Notes: generated by a model not told the origin, from the sequence alone. 64,000 nt of DNA from Rotaria socialis (GCA_905331475.1 CAJNYU010004617.1:194036-258035), one strand, 5' to 3'. Shown: positions 48,001-60,375, counted from the first letter of the stretch. Translations and numbers: made by a program.

Positions 48001-51000
48001 GTGCCAATTCAAGATCAGCACCTGCTTGTACAAGTAATTTAACACATTCAAAAAATCCTTGTTCAGCTGCTAGCATCAATGCTGATATACCCGATTGATT
48101 TTGATGATTTGGATTAGCATGATTTGCTAATAAACGTTTAACACATTCTGGATGATTATATTTCGTTGCACCAATTAACGGTGTTGAACCAGCTATTTTA
48201 TTTTCTTCAGCTCGTTTACCTGATGGTGCTGAATCAACAATAGCACCACGTTGTAATAATATATCAAGTATATCTGGCCAACCGACTTCGGCAACCATTA
48301 GCAGTGGTGTAATACCCGACGATGAAGCTTTGTTTACGTCGACTTCGGGACATGCTATTGAAAACAAAAACAAAAAAAAGGAGACTAATTATCAATTAAA
48401 TCTATATATTAGCTCACAAGCTAAAATTTCAGTAAGAGGCTTGTGTTTTTTGCCAGCTGCTATACTCAATGCTGTTAGACCGTCTGCATCACGATAGCCT
48501 GAAATAAAAGAAGAAAAAATTTTAATTTATGCAAGTATTTATATTTATTTTTAAATTATAAATAAAAAAATATTATTCAAAAAGTATCGCGAGACTTAAA
48601 TCAAAAAATGTAACATGAGTAGTATATTCAGTACGATCCACTGATGATATATAGTTTAGAGAAATGTTAATAGAATGTTCTTGATTTAATGAATCTTGAA
48701 ATAGATCAGTTGGTAAAGGTATATAATGATAGTTTTCTATTTGATATGTGTCGTCGAGAATAATTGAATGATGTTTATCAATAGTGATATTCACCAATGA
48801 ATTTAAATAGCATGTATAGAAATAAAATCGATAAAAATCTGATAGGTTTCGATCAATATTGAGATAAAACGATCTTGATAAAGATAATTGAGTATAGTTA
48901 ATGTACGGTATAGAAGTAAGATTCCAAATATGTGCAAGGTTATATAAACGTGAAAAATCGTTTTGTAATACACGTTGCATATGATCAGGAATGAATTTAA
49001 TGGTTGTACGATCGTAAGTAAGTATTCCATTTTTTTCATGTTCGACATCAGATAATTGAGTATAAATCATTGCTGATAACCGTGTCGAAAGATGAATAAT
49101 GAGTTGTTCAAATGCATACGTCATAAAATGACGATCGACAAAAAGATTATAACTCCATCCAGAACTCATCAAACCAAAACCACCACATTCTCCAATGACT
49201 AATGCTCGATGATGATAATCAATTGATGGTAATAAAATATATTTTGTATAGTCATGAATATCTCTGATATGTCCAACACCTCGACGATCTTGCCATCCAC
49301 TAGCAGCATCAACTAATCTATTTCGATCATAATTTTGCAGCCATGTTCCTAACCGTACTGTATCATATTGTCCCCATGCTTCATTATATAAAACCCATAC
49401 GACAATCGATGGATGAAATGAAAGAAAATCAATCATATTTTTTAATTCATATTCAAATTGAATTTTCGATTGATATTGTCGTTCGATATTATTTCGTTGC
49501 GCTGCATTGGTTTCTTCGACAAGAGGAAAAAAATTTGTTTCATAATCACGATGTAATCGTAATTGTTTATCTTCTTCGAATTCAACTTCATAACCATCAT
49601 AAGAATCTCCAGCAGGCATATCTTGCCAAACAAGCATACCCAATACATCACACCAATAATACCATCGTGATGTTTCAACTTTCATATGTTTTCTTAATGT
49701 ATTAAAACCTAATTTTTTCATTTGTTCTATATCATGTCTATAGGCATCATCGGTTTGTGGACGATAAAGACCGTCGGGCCAATAGCCTTGATCAAGGACA
49801 CCAAACATAAAATATGGTTTATGATTAAGACAAATTTTCTTTCGTGTTAAACAAAGTGAAATTTGCCGAAAACCAATATAACTATCGATATGTTCGATAA
49901 AGGAATCTTTTTTATACAAATCAATTTTTAAATTGTATAAATACGGATCTTCAGGTGACCATAAATTAATTTCTGATAAGGAAAAAATGATTTTATCGTC
50001 TTGATTTATTTTAGTTGTTGTAAAAGAAATTAACTGTTCTTGATTTTGTTTTAGAATAATTAATTTTAATTGATAACCTTCATTTTCGTAATTACGTAGA
50101 GGAATATTTAATTGTTCATCTCTTTCTTCTAATGGACGGTTCTTTTTTTCGGAAGGTTCATTTAAATCAATACGATATTTCAAATGAATTTTTGTTGATG
50201 AAATTTTTGTGATAAATTGTAAACGGTCAATATGAATATAGGGTACTTTTTCTAACCAAACAGTTCCCCAAATACCTGAACAAGGTGTATAGAAAATTGA
50301 TTTAGGATCATCAACATCTAATCTTTGTTTTCCTCGTGCTTGATACCAATGATTTGATGGATCCCAAACACGTACAATTATTTCATTATTTTCATTGTTT
50401 TTAATGTACGATGTTATATCAAGTGAAAATGGATCATAACCTCCTAAATGTCTCAAACCAACGAGATGTTGATTTATATAAACAACAGTTTCATAATCAA
50501 CTTTATCAAAATGTAATAAAATACGAGATTGTTGATGGTTATCAAAGTGAAAATTTAGCGGCAAAATATTGAATTTTCTTTTATACCAAAGAAACATTGT
50601 TGAATCAACACGTTCGTTTATACCGGATAGATAGGATTCAACTGGAAAAGGAACAACAATAATTCGTTCATATTTTTTTGGCCATGTTTCATTAATGTAT
50701 GTTATTGTAAATGACCAAATTCCATTTAAATTTAGCCATGCTTGTCTTTGCAAATGTGGACGTGGATAATCATTTAATGGTATGATTTCGGAAATAGATT
50801 TATAGGTATGATTCATCGATGGATGAAAATTAGCAGCCTCGTACGCCGAAAGATTAATAAATTGTATAATCGAAATTCCAAAAATAATAAAACCCTATTA
50901 GAATATTATTTTGTATGAACGCAAAAAAAATCACTCCTAGACAAAAAAAGTTAAATGCTTTCTTTTTTTCATTACATACCCATATTGAGAACATCTTTTT

Positions 51001-51148
51001 TCGTTGCAGACGCCTTACGCCTATCCAATTCATCGAGAGTATCTTTAAGACGTTTAACATCTCCTGCTTGTGCAGCAGCTAATATCTCAAGATGATAACG
51101 ATCAATATCACCTTCAGCTTTACTTGCTTTGGTACCAGTACAACCCAT
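45073..51148 (-). CDS. Lipid-anchored ankyrin-repeat protein, hosting a gene in intron 1
   Basis: Eight exons in phase: 50980-51148, 48418-48498, 47995-48354, 46754-47463, 46387-46476, 45890-46330, 45706-45813 and 45073-45309, giving 731 residues. It begins MGCTGTKASK, a good N-myristoylation sequence with a neighbouring Cys for palmitoylation, so membrane attachment is likely. A short helical segment (EILAAAQAGDVKRLKDTL) leads into about 17 ankyrin repeats covering the rest. The repeats alternate: after an ordinary one, the next carries a longer loop of the form APSGxxAxxxNIxGxTPL, making a double repeat of about 70 residues seen at least five times. No other domain follows. The short tail ends SHVEPNK. 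No specific orthologue recognised; partners unknown, probably a scaffold. Confidence 0.9.
48573..50972 (-). CDS. GH2 beta-galactosidase/glucuronidase-like enzyme nested in ankyrin intron 1
   Basis: A 747-codon open frame runs from ATG 50816 to 48573 without interruption. It has the three GH2 parts: a sugar-binding jelly roll starting YPRPHLQRQAWLNLNGIW and including GGYDPFSLDIT; an Ig-like sandwich; and a TIM barrel with the acid/base Glu in LYNEAWGQYD (about residue 477) and the nucleophile Glu in GECGGFG (about 542). It should cleave beta-linked sugars, with exact substrate unknown. In-frame sequence upstream of 50816 is hydrophobic (GFIIFGISIIQFINLSA) and begins after an AG at 50895-50896. 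A 30 nt exon at 50943-50972 (MKKRKHLTFF) joined by a 48 bp intron would supply a classic signal peptide, but its donor (GTCTAG) is weak. Nearly intronless form and bacterial-type motifs suggest horizontal origin. Confidence 0.88.
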
Positions 51149-52679
51149 TATTTCTGAAGACGAAAAAAAAAAGTATTTTATTATCGATAAACAAATGATC
51201 CATAGAAATACTTTTATTATAAAAACAAAAAGCTAGAGGTTAATACTTACTTTTTATTTATTCTTCTCATTCCTACTATGAAATATTACAAAATAGAAAT
51301 CACCTTCAAATCAGTGCCCTCGAAAAAAAAAAGTTTGACCAATGAAGCGGAAAAAAATTTATACAAGGTATTGAAGGACAAACTTTTCTTCTGATTCCTT
51401 ATGAGCGAGCTAATATGCATTGCTGAATCAGTTTTGTTGCTAATGCAGGTAACCGCCATGAATATGATAAACAGAGACAAAAACAAAACTTTGCATTAAT
51501 GCCGATATGTAAAGTCAAAACAACAACAATAATGCTTCGAATATTTATTTGTTTGTGAATTCAATTAAAATTTAAAATAAAAAATTATTTTTAATTGTGA
51601 GATGGCGAAAAAAACTCGTACTAGAAAAAATGATTTAATTTAATTTACATCTATGGCGTAAATGTTTATTTAGAAGAACAATCGAAGGTATAGATGTCAC
51701 TTTTCAATTTCAACAAAAATTATTTGATTGAGAAATTAATAAAAAACAAAATAATAGTTTGGTACAGAGTTTTTCTGAAATTAAAAATTTAAAGAACAAT
51801 CAAATAAAACTCGATGAGTCATACATGTCAAAGAAGACAACTTACTTATCTCGTACAATAAAACAAACAGTTCTATTTAGTACTTCAAAAATCATTACAG
51901 TTTTATATCTGATTAATTCTTTAAAAAATTATTTTATTTTTCTATCACTCAATCAAATGTTTGTTCTAGAGAAATTAAAAGATTTATCTAAATATACTGA
52001 AATCTCTTGAGCCCGATCTATTCTATGGTCGGTACAACCGCAGAGTGCGGCAAATAATTCGATAATTTTTATGTCGAAACGAAAGAACGTTGAGAATGTA
52101 TTCATTTGATATGCATATATATATGTTTCAAAACATTCTGAAGTGATAAAAATAAAGTGTCTATGGACAAACTACTTTTCTCCTTCTTCTTCTTACTACG
52201 AATTCATTAATGTGAGAATAGGTGTGAATAAAAATAGAAGAATACCTTGCAGTTATTATTATCAGTGAATATTTGTAAAGAAAAAAGACATGTTTTCGAA
52301 ATATAATTCAACATAATCTATTTTTCTTTCAAAATTTGCATTAAACAAGTAGATACTCTACTGAGTTATTTCTAAAAGAATTTTATAAAATTACTCTTTT
52401 CTTTTGTCTCATTTATAACACTACAATTCACAATTATTCTTTTGTATGACTTAATTCATTCGAAATCTTATTGTTTCTACTCATAAACATGAATCAAATT
52501 TCTTTATACCTGAACGATTTTGAATGAATCATAATTACCGTTATTTAGTCATATATTTGCTTTTGATTCTTACGAGTAAGCTAATTGACTATTCATGCTT
52601 ATGCAAAGATATGCCAGTGAAAGTAGGAAACTATAGTTTTACATATGACTGCGGCCTATTTTAGACTATAGATAATTGA
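51149..52679. other. Divergent intergenic region, ankyrin gene and FERRY3
   Basis: The ankyrin gene reads left and FERRY3 right from this region, so both promoters probably lie here. No coding sequence recognised; a + strand ORF at 51759-52010 is lysine/asparagine-rich and unlikely to be real. Confidence 0.5.
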
Positions 52680-55600
52680 ATGGGAAAACAAGTTCTATTC
52701 ACATATTCAAATCATACAGTTTTACTCGAAATTCCCAATACAACTTGCATTAATGAACATGCTTATCGTCTATTAGATCAATGGCAATTACCTGTTTTTC
52801 TTTTTTCAAGTAATCCAATTGATTAATATTTTTCTTGCAATTTTTTTCCGTTTGCTTTACGATAGAATTACAAGAAGCGCTGCGATTATTTTTCAATGAA
52901 CAAATTCAAATAGTCGCTGATGAAACAACTCAACTAGCTGTTCAATCTTTAATTGAAGGACAATGCGAAATTCAACCACTTCTCGATCACTGGTTTAATC
53001 TTGTTCAAGTTAATTTTTAGTTTTCTTTTAAATCTTTATTTTGTTTTTCTTTTGTGCTTATAGGAATGTAAAACCTATATACAACATCTCGAACGGCCTA
53101 GTGACGAACATATTTTTTCGAATGCATTTCAAAATGTTCTTCATACAGGGAACAATTATGAAATACTTCTTCAACTTGAATATATTTATCAAAATGAAAT
53201 AGAAGTTTTGTTAAAGCAACGCGATAAAGAAATGCAAGAACTTGATAAAGAGTTTGATTAGATTTTCTTTTCTTTTTCAAAAACAAAAGACTTGTTCATT
53301 ACTCATATAGACATCATCGAGAAATGCACGATGTGGTGAATGAACCAACAAATAAATATCCAGATGTTTATGTTCGAAATCTGGCACAAAAACATATGGA
53401 AGAGAAACAGGTAGATTAAACGACAGATCTTTATTCAAGAACAAAATCATCTAACTCTGACATATTCGATTTAGCGATGCTATAACTGAATAAGAAAAAA
53501 CTGTGCACCCTATCAGATAGTTGATAAAATCTTTGCAATACTTACTAATCGTATAGAAAGCATTTATCGAATGAATAGAAAATTAAAATTTATGATACAA
53601 ATGAAAGTCATTTGAGTCAAACGATTAAGGGCATTAACAGTATCTATCTACAGTATTGTAATTTACAGAAAGGACACGTTGAAGTATATCGGTTTTTTTA
53701 ATATTAAGTACGATAACCAGAAAAAATTCTATTTAGAGAAACTCGGTCACATGACTTTAAAATAATCGTTGATAGATACAAATATGAAATGGTAAGCAGT
53801 ATAGTTTGTAGAGAGATCAGTCTTCTCATCCTTAATAAAAGAAAAAAAAACATATCGATGGAAGATAAAGAATTGGAAACTCTTTCTATGTATTCAATAT
53901 TTATTGTCTTTCGAAAAAACGTATGGCAACTTATTTATAGTAAAAATGATGTTTCTATGAGAATAATGAGTTTTTCAATCAAACAAAAATGAACAACGAT
54001 TTTTTCCATACATGTAATGAAAGAAAAACATCTTACCGAACAAAAATTTTTATTGTTTGTAAATGATCTGACTGCAAGACGTGCTCTCCTCTATGAATTT
54101 CTCTTATTTCCGGTTAGTCAAACGGAACTACATTATTCTTTTGAAAGATGAGACGATCACCTCAAGCAATTGATTCAACCGCAAAAATTTTGCATTGTTT
54201 TCTTTTCGAAAAGGTACCATTTCAACAAATTCTATTCTACTCAATGATTGATCAATACAATATCCTGATAAAACATATTGAAATTGTCTCATACCAAATA
54301 GAGAATAAGATTGTTGAAATCATAGATATCTCACACGTTGCATCGTTCATTGAAATGGCAGATAATACGACGCTATGTATCAAATTAAAGTTTGATCGCG
54401 TTGCGTTAGATGTCTCGGATTGGAGAATTCAGTAAAAATAATAGAATCCATCTCTTATTTCTAGTCACTTGAAGCCAAATGGAATAGTAATATATCATCG
54501 GCTAAAGATCGTCAAAAACAGCAATTTAAAGAATGTGTTATGCAACTACACGAAGAAAGTTTAGTATCAAATAGTTTACAAAATTCAAATGGCAGTAAAA
54601 TGTTAGATACTATTGTTGATTTCAAAACGACAATTTCATGATTATGTTTAGGCATGCACGTATAAGTGCGGCCCCACCATCACCTTTATCGGTTGTTATT
54701 GCTGTACCTGATACAACATTACATGAACGTCGTTTAGAAACAAGTTATACTGTACAACTCGGTTAGTCATTATTAAGAATGTAGATTATTCCAATAAGTA
54801 GTTCATTTTCAGGTGCACAATTAAAATCTATGTATAATCTTCGTTTAATTCGGTGTGATGCACTTGATTACTGTCGTTTAAGAACCCAGAAAAAAGAGTA
54901 AATAGAAGACGATTGCTTTGGAAAAAAACATATTCAAATGATTGTTTTAATTAAAATAGAAATAAAATTCTATTGGAACCACAACGTCTTCAAACATTGA
55001 TGTCACTTTATACAAGTTCACTTTGTGGTCTTATTCTTCTTGTACCAAAACGAATTCGATTGAGTACTGGTGATATTAAAGAAGGTAATTTTTATTTTTA
55101 AAATGTTAAATAATTCGCTCTTTTTCCAATTTTAATCTAAAGAGTTTGCTTCTGTGTGTGAACGTTCCACTGACTTTCATTTTCCATCATTGGAACAACA
55201 AATGTCCAGTATTGAAGAAGATTGTGTTAAAAAAGCTAATAGTGATCGATTAAATGCATCTGCTAGCCTCGATTCAAATTCAATCGCAAGCAAACATAGT
55301 GATACGTCTTCAGAGGTAAGTAAAAATCAATTTCATTGTTTATCAATCACAGATAATACACAAGAAATGAATCATATCTTCAATAAAATGATTTTCTAGA
55401 TCACAAAAGTAAATTTTATTTTGCTACACCGATGCTGCTTTCATAGCATTCAATTAGAGGGGAGCTAACCTTTCACAAAATTTTCAATTACAGTACATCA
55501 ACTATATACTGTCAATTAAGATGTTTCTTTTCTAGTAAAAATGCATTGATTTATGCACTCCATTGTGATAGGAGCATTCTTTTACTGCAGCTATTCGTTT

Positions 55601-56522
55601 CTATTAGTGGTGTATTCCTAACATCTCTTGTTTTTTTGAATGTACAAATTTTTGTAATCACACAATCTAATAGGTCTTCATTTATTTGCGATTCAAGTGA
55701 AAGTATTTCGTTGTCGAATAATAGAATTTGTTAGCATCGTGTATTGATAATTTTCAAAGATGTACTGTTTTCAAAAAATTTTGATGATTATTTAGTTTGT
55801 AGATCTTTCATGCAAACCTGATATAATATGATTATGTACTGAAATTGAAAAAGACATTAGATAACCATGCTTTAGTTGATGTGATTTGCTATAAATTATA
55901 CAAAAAATTTGATTCGATTTTGTGCTATGCATATGATGATGACTACAATTTTATTTGTAGGAATCCAATTTATGTTCCGTAGGTGATTTTTATGTCACAC
56001 GTCATTCGAATCTATCTGAAGTTCATGTTGTTTATCATTTGGTGGTTAATGATAGTTCGCTACGTTCATCAACAGAAATTACGTCACGTCATCCTGCTCT
56101 GTTTGGTTTAAGAAATATTTTAAAAGAATGTTGTAAACATGATGTAACAACATTAACATTACCTTTATTACTGACACACGATATGACAGAGGTAAATATT
56201 AAATCATTCTATTTCTTTTTGTACACTTTATAATGAAATTTTTATTTGGAATAAATAGGAAATGACGATTCCTTGGGTTATGAAACGTACTGAGTTAGTA
56301 TTAAAATGTCTTAAAGGTTTTATGATGGAAATGGGAACATGGGGTACGAATCGATGTTCGACTATTCAACTTGTTGTACCTAAAGTATGTTTTTGAAACT
56401 TTCAATTGTATTTTTGTAATTTCTAATTGTTTTAGAATTTACTTAATCAAACATTCTTTCAGTTGGCTGATCATGTGTCGACTATATTTCGAGAGCCGAA
56501 AACAGTGATGTTACAGTTTTAG
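52680..56522 (+). CDS. FERRY3: FERRY complex subunit 3 homologue (C12orf4)
   Basis: Twelve exons in phase: 52680-52809, 52866-53008, 53064-53251, 53311-53410, 54465-54601, 54652-54761, 54813-54897, 54960-55084, 55143-55315, 55961-56191, 56259-56384 and 56463-56522. They encode 535 residues; human C12orf4 has about 550. FERRY is a Rab5 effector complex that carries mRNAs on early endosomes. Conserved runs include [70 protein letters not shown] and [13 protein letters not shown]. The N-terminal half is more diverged. Exon 5 uses a GTTAGA donor with a 50 bp intron, needed to keep phase. The introns 53411-54464 and 55316-55960 are unusually long for the window and contain only unconvincing ORFs. 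The protein looks complete. Confidence 0.92.
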
Positions 56523-57893
56523 TTATTTATCATAAATACATCTGTCGACCATAGCTGATTTCTTTTTCATTGACAATCAATTTATCGAACTAAATAAATC
56601 AATGTGCAATTTATTTGTATTGAGAATGTGTTTTACTTTAATTGTTAAACAAATTTAATTATCTATCATCAATTTGATGAGTTTAAATAAAATTTTGTTC
56701 AGTAGAAATATACTACTAGAGCATAAAATCAATTATTCATACGAATGAATGGCATATAACGATTGATGCTTCCATGGGTGGGTGTTTACGTGGAGAAATG
56801 AAAACCGGAAAAATTACTGATGAAATTAGGGTTGAAATATCAAAGTTAGAGATGCAGCGGTGACAGCGCATCACCGGTTCACCGTCCACCAGTAACACCG
56901 GTCTATATCGATAACCAGTCCAATGGTAACCGATCGTACTAAATTAGCTCTGATTGGAACTAGTTTCTGATGGCAACAATTAGTTTTGGTCTCCCACGGT
57001 TTCAACAGCACTTTAGCTATTACAAATGTAATTATTCAAAGTAAAAATTTTAAGTTGAGGATATATTAAGGGCGCTGGCCATTTCTCTTTTTTTAGATAT
57101 CTTCTTAATAATTGTTGATAGTGGAGCTGATATACAGGTGATTTAACTGCATTGAGTACTCATTTACAGATGTTATATACGTATATATATATATATATAT
57201 GCACTCCTAGTTAAACTACTACGACCATAAGTGGACTTGCACTTTTATGCTAAGGATAATCGTGTTGCACAACCATTCTGAATTTCAATGTCGATAAAGA
57301 ATTTAAATTGTTGCAAGGCCATTAAAGGTTAATACTATACAAGATTGTCAGTACTCTGATTCTCTTATTCCATGTTGTAATTTTTCATGCGACTCCAAAT
57401 AAGTCAGAATATATATCTAAAAGATCGCTAATCTTTAGTTTTAAAGTTTTTTGTTTAATCTTGTTTAAACAATTTATACATGGGAATTGAACGTTTAATG
57501 TTGCTGAAAATGTATATAATTTGAGTATCCAAATGTGAAAATAGTACTGTATGTGTTTATCGAAACAAAACATATCTTGGAAAGCGCACACATATTCATG
57601 TTTTAACAGTGTTTGTGTTATTATTAAACTTAAACAATTTTCAAACACATCCTATGTGAAAAATACCCACTTTAAGAGTCAGAGTAAAATTGAATTGGAA
57701 GCAGAGTAATATAGATCAAGTAAAGAATTAAAACTAGCATCGGGAAGAGTACTAGTCATCGATGAATTTAAGCACTGAAAATTTCAGTTATATTGTATTA
57801 CATAACTGTAAGAACTAATTTTCATTTACAATAATATCATTAACATCTGTGCTTTGTGTCAGCAACACAATCCGTCATACATTCAGATGCACC
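56523..57893. other. Non-coding stretch after FERRY3
   Basis: AT-rich with a TA repeat near 57182-57200. At about 56850-56925 a CCGGT-rich patch starting GATGCAGCGGTGAC resembles the ends of the repeat at 57894-58400 and may be a diverged fragment of the same family. No gene seen. Confidence 0.45.
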
Positions 57894-58400
57894 GGCTACC
57901 GATAAGACCGCCCATGTTGCGAATACCGGATCAATTTTTGCGGTAAACCGCGGTATTTATCCGTTCTGCGTTAATGGGAGCCGGTAACCGGACCGGTAAA
58001 ACCGCGGTAAACCGGCGGTTTTTTGCGCATGTTTATCACATGTAAAAGTAAAAAAAAAGGATCTTTAAAATAGTTTAATTGATGATTTGGAAGACTTTTT
58101 CTGTCAAAAANAAAGTAAAAAAAAGGATCTTTAAAATAGTTTAATTGATGATTTGGAAGACTTTTTCTGTCAAAAATTATAGATGAACCGGTTAACCGCT
58201 TTTTTTAGCGGTAACCGCGGTATTAATCAAAACCGGCGGTTTACCGCGGTAAATGCCAGTTCATTATTTGTGGTAAACCGCGGTATTTATCCGTTCTGCG
58301 GTAATGAGAGCCGGTAACCGGACCGGTAAAACCGCGGTTAACCGCCGATTTTCATGCGGTTTGTATTACATGGGCGGTTATCGTCACCGTTGCATCCCTG
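57894..58400. mobile_element. CCGCGGT-rich TIR repeat (small non-autonomous DNA element)
   Basis: The ends are imperfect inverted repeats: CAGATGCACCGG at left and CCGTTGCATCCCTG at right, followed inwards by ACCGCCCATG on both sides. ATT flanks both ends, perhaps a 3 bp target duplication or chance. The interior is full of GGTAAACCGCGGT units and is far more GC-rich than its surroundings. The CAGGG terminus recalls hAT ends, but no transposase is present. It contains the assembly N at 58111. Confidence 0.65.
58044..58177. repeat. Direct duplication abutting an ambiguous base
   Basis: A ~66 bp run beginning AAAGTAAAAAAAA and ending TTTTTCTGTCAAAAA occurs twice in tandem, separated only by one n at 58111. 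The two copies differ by about one A in a homopolymer. This looks like an assembly join of overlapping ends rather than biology. Confidence 0.75.
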
Positions 58401-58625
58401 ATTAAATATATTACTTACGAATCAACTGCGATATTTCCACCTGAAATTCTACCGAAAGATAAATTTATTTGGCAATAGCATTTACTGAAAAATTCAGTTC
58501 AAAATAACGTTACATTCCTGAAATATTCAGGGAATTCTTTTAGCAAATAGATCTCGGTTTGGGCAGAGATTCAGGTTGAAATTCTAATAAAATGTCTATA
58601 ACTCTGGATGAACGACCTGAAGAGG

Positions 58626-59034
58626 AGCATACCCAGGGTGAGAAACCAGACGGCAAGATGTTACAAGAATCGTACGTTTGATCATATCTGATCTTATCAG
58701 ATCAGACGAAAAAATCGTACGCAAAATCGTCGTCTCTGATTTCTTACACGAAGTCGTATCAGAAGATTCTTGAAAGATTCTTAAAAGGTAATGTTACCTA
58801 TAGAAATATCACTGCGATATTTTAATCAAACTAATATCTCCTTAAAAGATCGCGACAAAATTGTATTGACAATGAATCTCATGTGCTATCTTTAAAGAAA
58901 ATATAGTACGATCTGATGCAAGATTTCAGAGACGACGATTTTCTGTCTTATGCTTATAAGATTTCGTTCGAATTGTAACATCTGACGTTCGGAATGCAAG
59001 ATCATACGTCGAATTTTTCGACCTGGGTAGTGCT
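58626..59034. mobile_element. ~400 bp MITE-like element with long imperfect TIRs
   Basis: The left end AGCATACCCAGG and right end CCTGGGTAGTGCT are inverted. Matching inner blocks AGATGTTACAA and AAAATCGTCGTCTCTGA extend the inverted similarity to about 130 bp per side. There is no ORF, so it is non-autonomous. Superfamily not assigned because no clear target-site duplication was found. Confidence 0.7.
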
Positions 59035-60375
59035 TTTGGGATTATTCATAAATCCATGGACTCTACCTTATGAAAAATGTCTGAACTCAAAAATATAATC
59101 ATTCTAATGGATGTATACTTTTTCTATCAAGTATATTCTGTTGCCATGATATTACGACATTGCACTTGATACAGTTAATAGATATTCGGTGGTTCAGGTT
59201 CATGAAATCGAATACACAAGAAGCATAAACAATTTTTGTATAGAAACGAAGTAATTTCAAAGATCTAATGAGATACTCATCTTGCAGAACACAATCAAGT
59301 ACTTGTTTACTTTCCTGTCAAATGATACTTGATTGAAATTTAAGAATATTTAAACACTTTATCATGCTTTCCAGGTTTTATGCTCTGGATTAATCATATA
59401 AGAGTCGTCTCATCTTGAATTTCATGTCTGAGTCTTGTTTGAACATTGATGCGAAAAAGAAAGAAGATAGATATTCTAGTTAAATTCGTATGAATAGCTT
59501 TCAGTCAGTTGAAAACCATTTCAATTTGATTGATCTATATGACTTTACGTTTCTATACTTAATAAAAAAAAAACAACCATCGACATTTTCATGGTGTATA
59601 CGTTTATGAGTAACCTAAAATTCGAATATGAGCATAGAATCATGTTATCACTTGAGAGTATTCATTAAAGAAATTCGTTTTAGAAGACACTAAATACATA
59701 GAAAAAAACATATGGGAATATGCACTATACCTTACAACATGGTATTAAAAAATTCTCTTTACATCGAGTTTGAATTACAGTCAATTGTAGGGAAACATTT
59801 TCAAGCTGCTGTTTTATATTCGTAATTCAGTGTGTGGATAATCTACTTGATTTTAAATGTTAATAAACTATTGTCTATTAGTATAACATAACATTCACTC
59901 AGTTTTTTTTGTATTTATGTTTACCGTTGATCATGAAAGGAGATGAATTGCTTCTACCGTGCTATTTTGAAAATTAGCCCATTTCTACAAGGCATAAAGG
60001 TAGCGCTTCGATCGCAATATCTACTGCATATATTAGGTTCCGGTGAAGGCACCTTTCCTTTTATTAACAGAATCATGTAAAAATATCAGCTAATTTATTT
60101 CGGTCGAACTTTCACATTTTTAAGGTCTCATCATATTAAGTATGATTCATTATGTTATTACGAAGCATCTTTTTTCTATTATGACTCATCCAAGCTCATG
60201 ATTCTCAAGTATGATTTCAAAATATTTTATTTTAAATACAATTATTCTTGATTTCATCTAAATACATGTGTATGTTTCTTTCAAAAAAGGTTCAATCAAC
60301 TGGTTCCTTTGATCGTTCACATTTTTTCAGATGGTCAGAACATTGAAAATGAACACAGAAACAACAGATATAACC
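59035..60375. other. Non-coding stretch before the RING gene
   Basis: No gene or repeat recognised; the right end probably includes the 3' UTR of the leftward RING gene. Confidence 0.4.

Noticed and set aside
48573-51148. Ankyrin exon 1 spliced to the GH2 frame as a fusion protein
   Set aside because: The ankyrin exon 1 phase leads to a stop shortly after the acceptor at 50895, so a fusion is not supported.
54148-54435. 95-codon ORF within the long FERRY3 intron
   Set aside because: No family resemblance, and FERRY3 exons on both sides join in phase without it.
54602-54651. Apparent frameshift in FERRY3 between LHEESLVSN and the [11 protein letters not shown] exon
   Set aside because: A 50 bp GTTAGA..TTTAG intron restores phase, so the gene need not be broken.
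57894-58400. CRISPR-like array
   Set aside because: The repeated CCGCGGT modules are irregularly spaced and in both orientations inside a TIR element of a eukaryotic genome.
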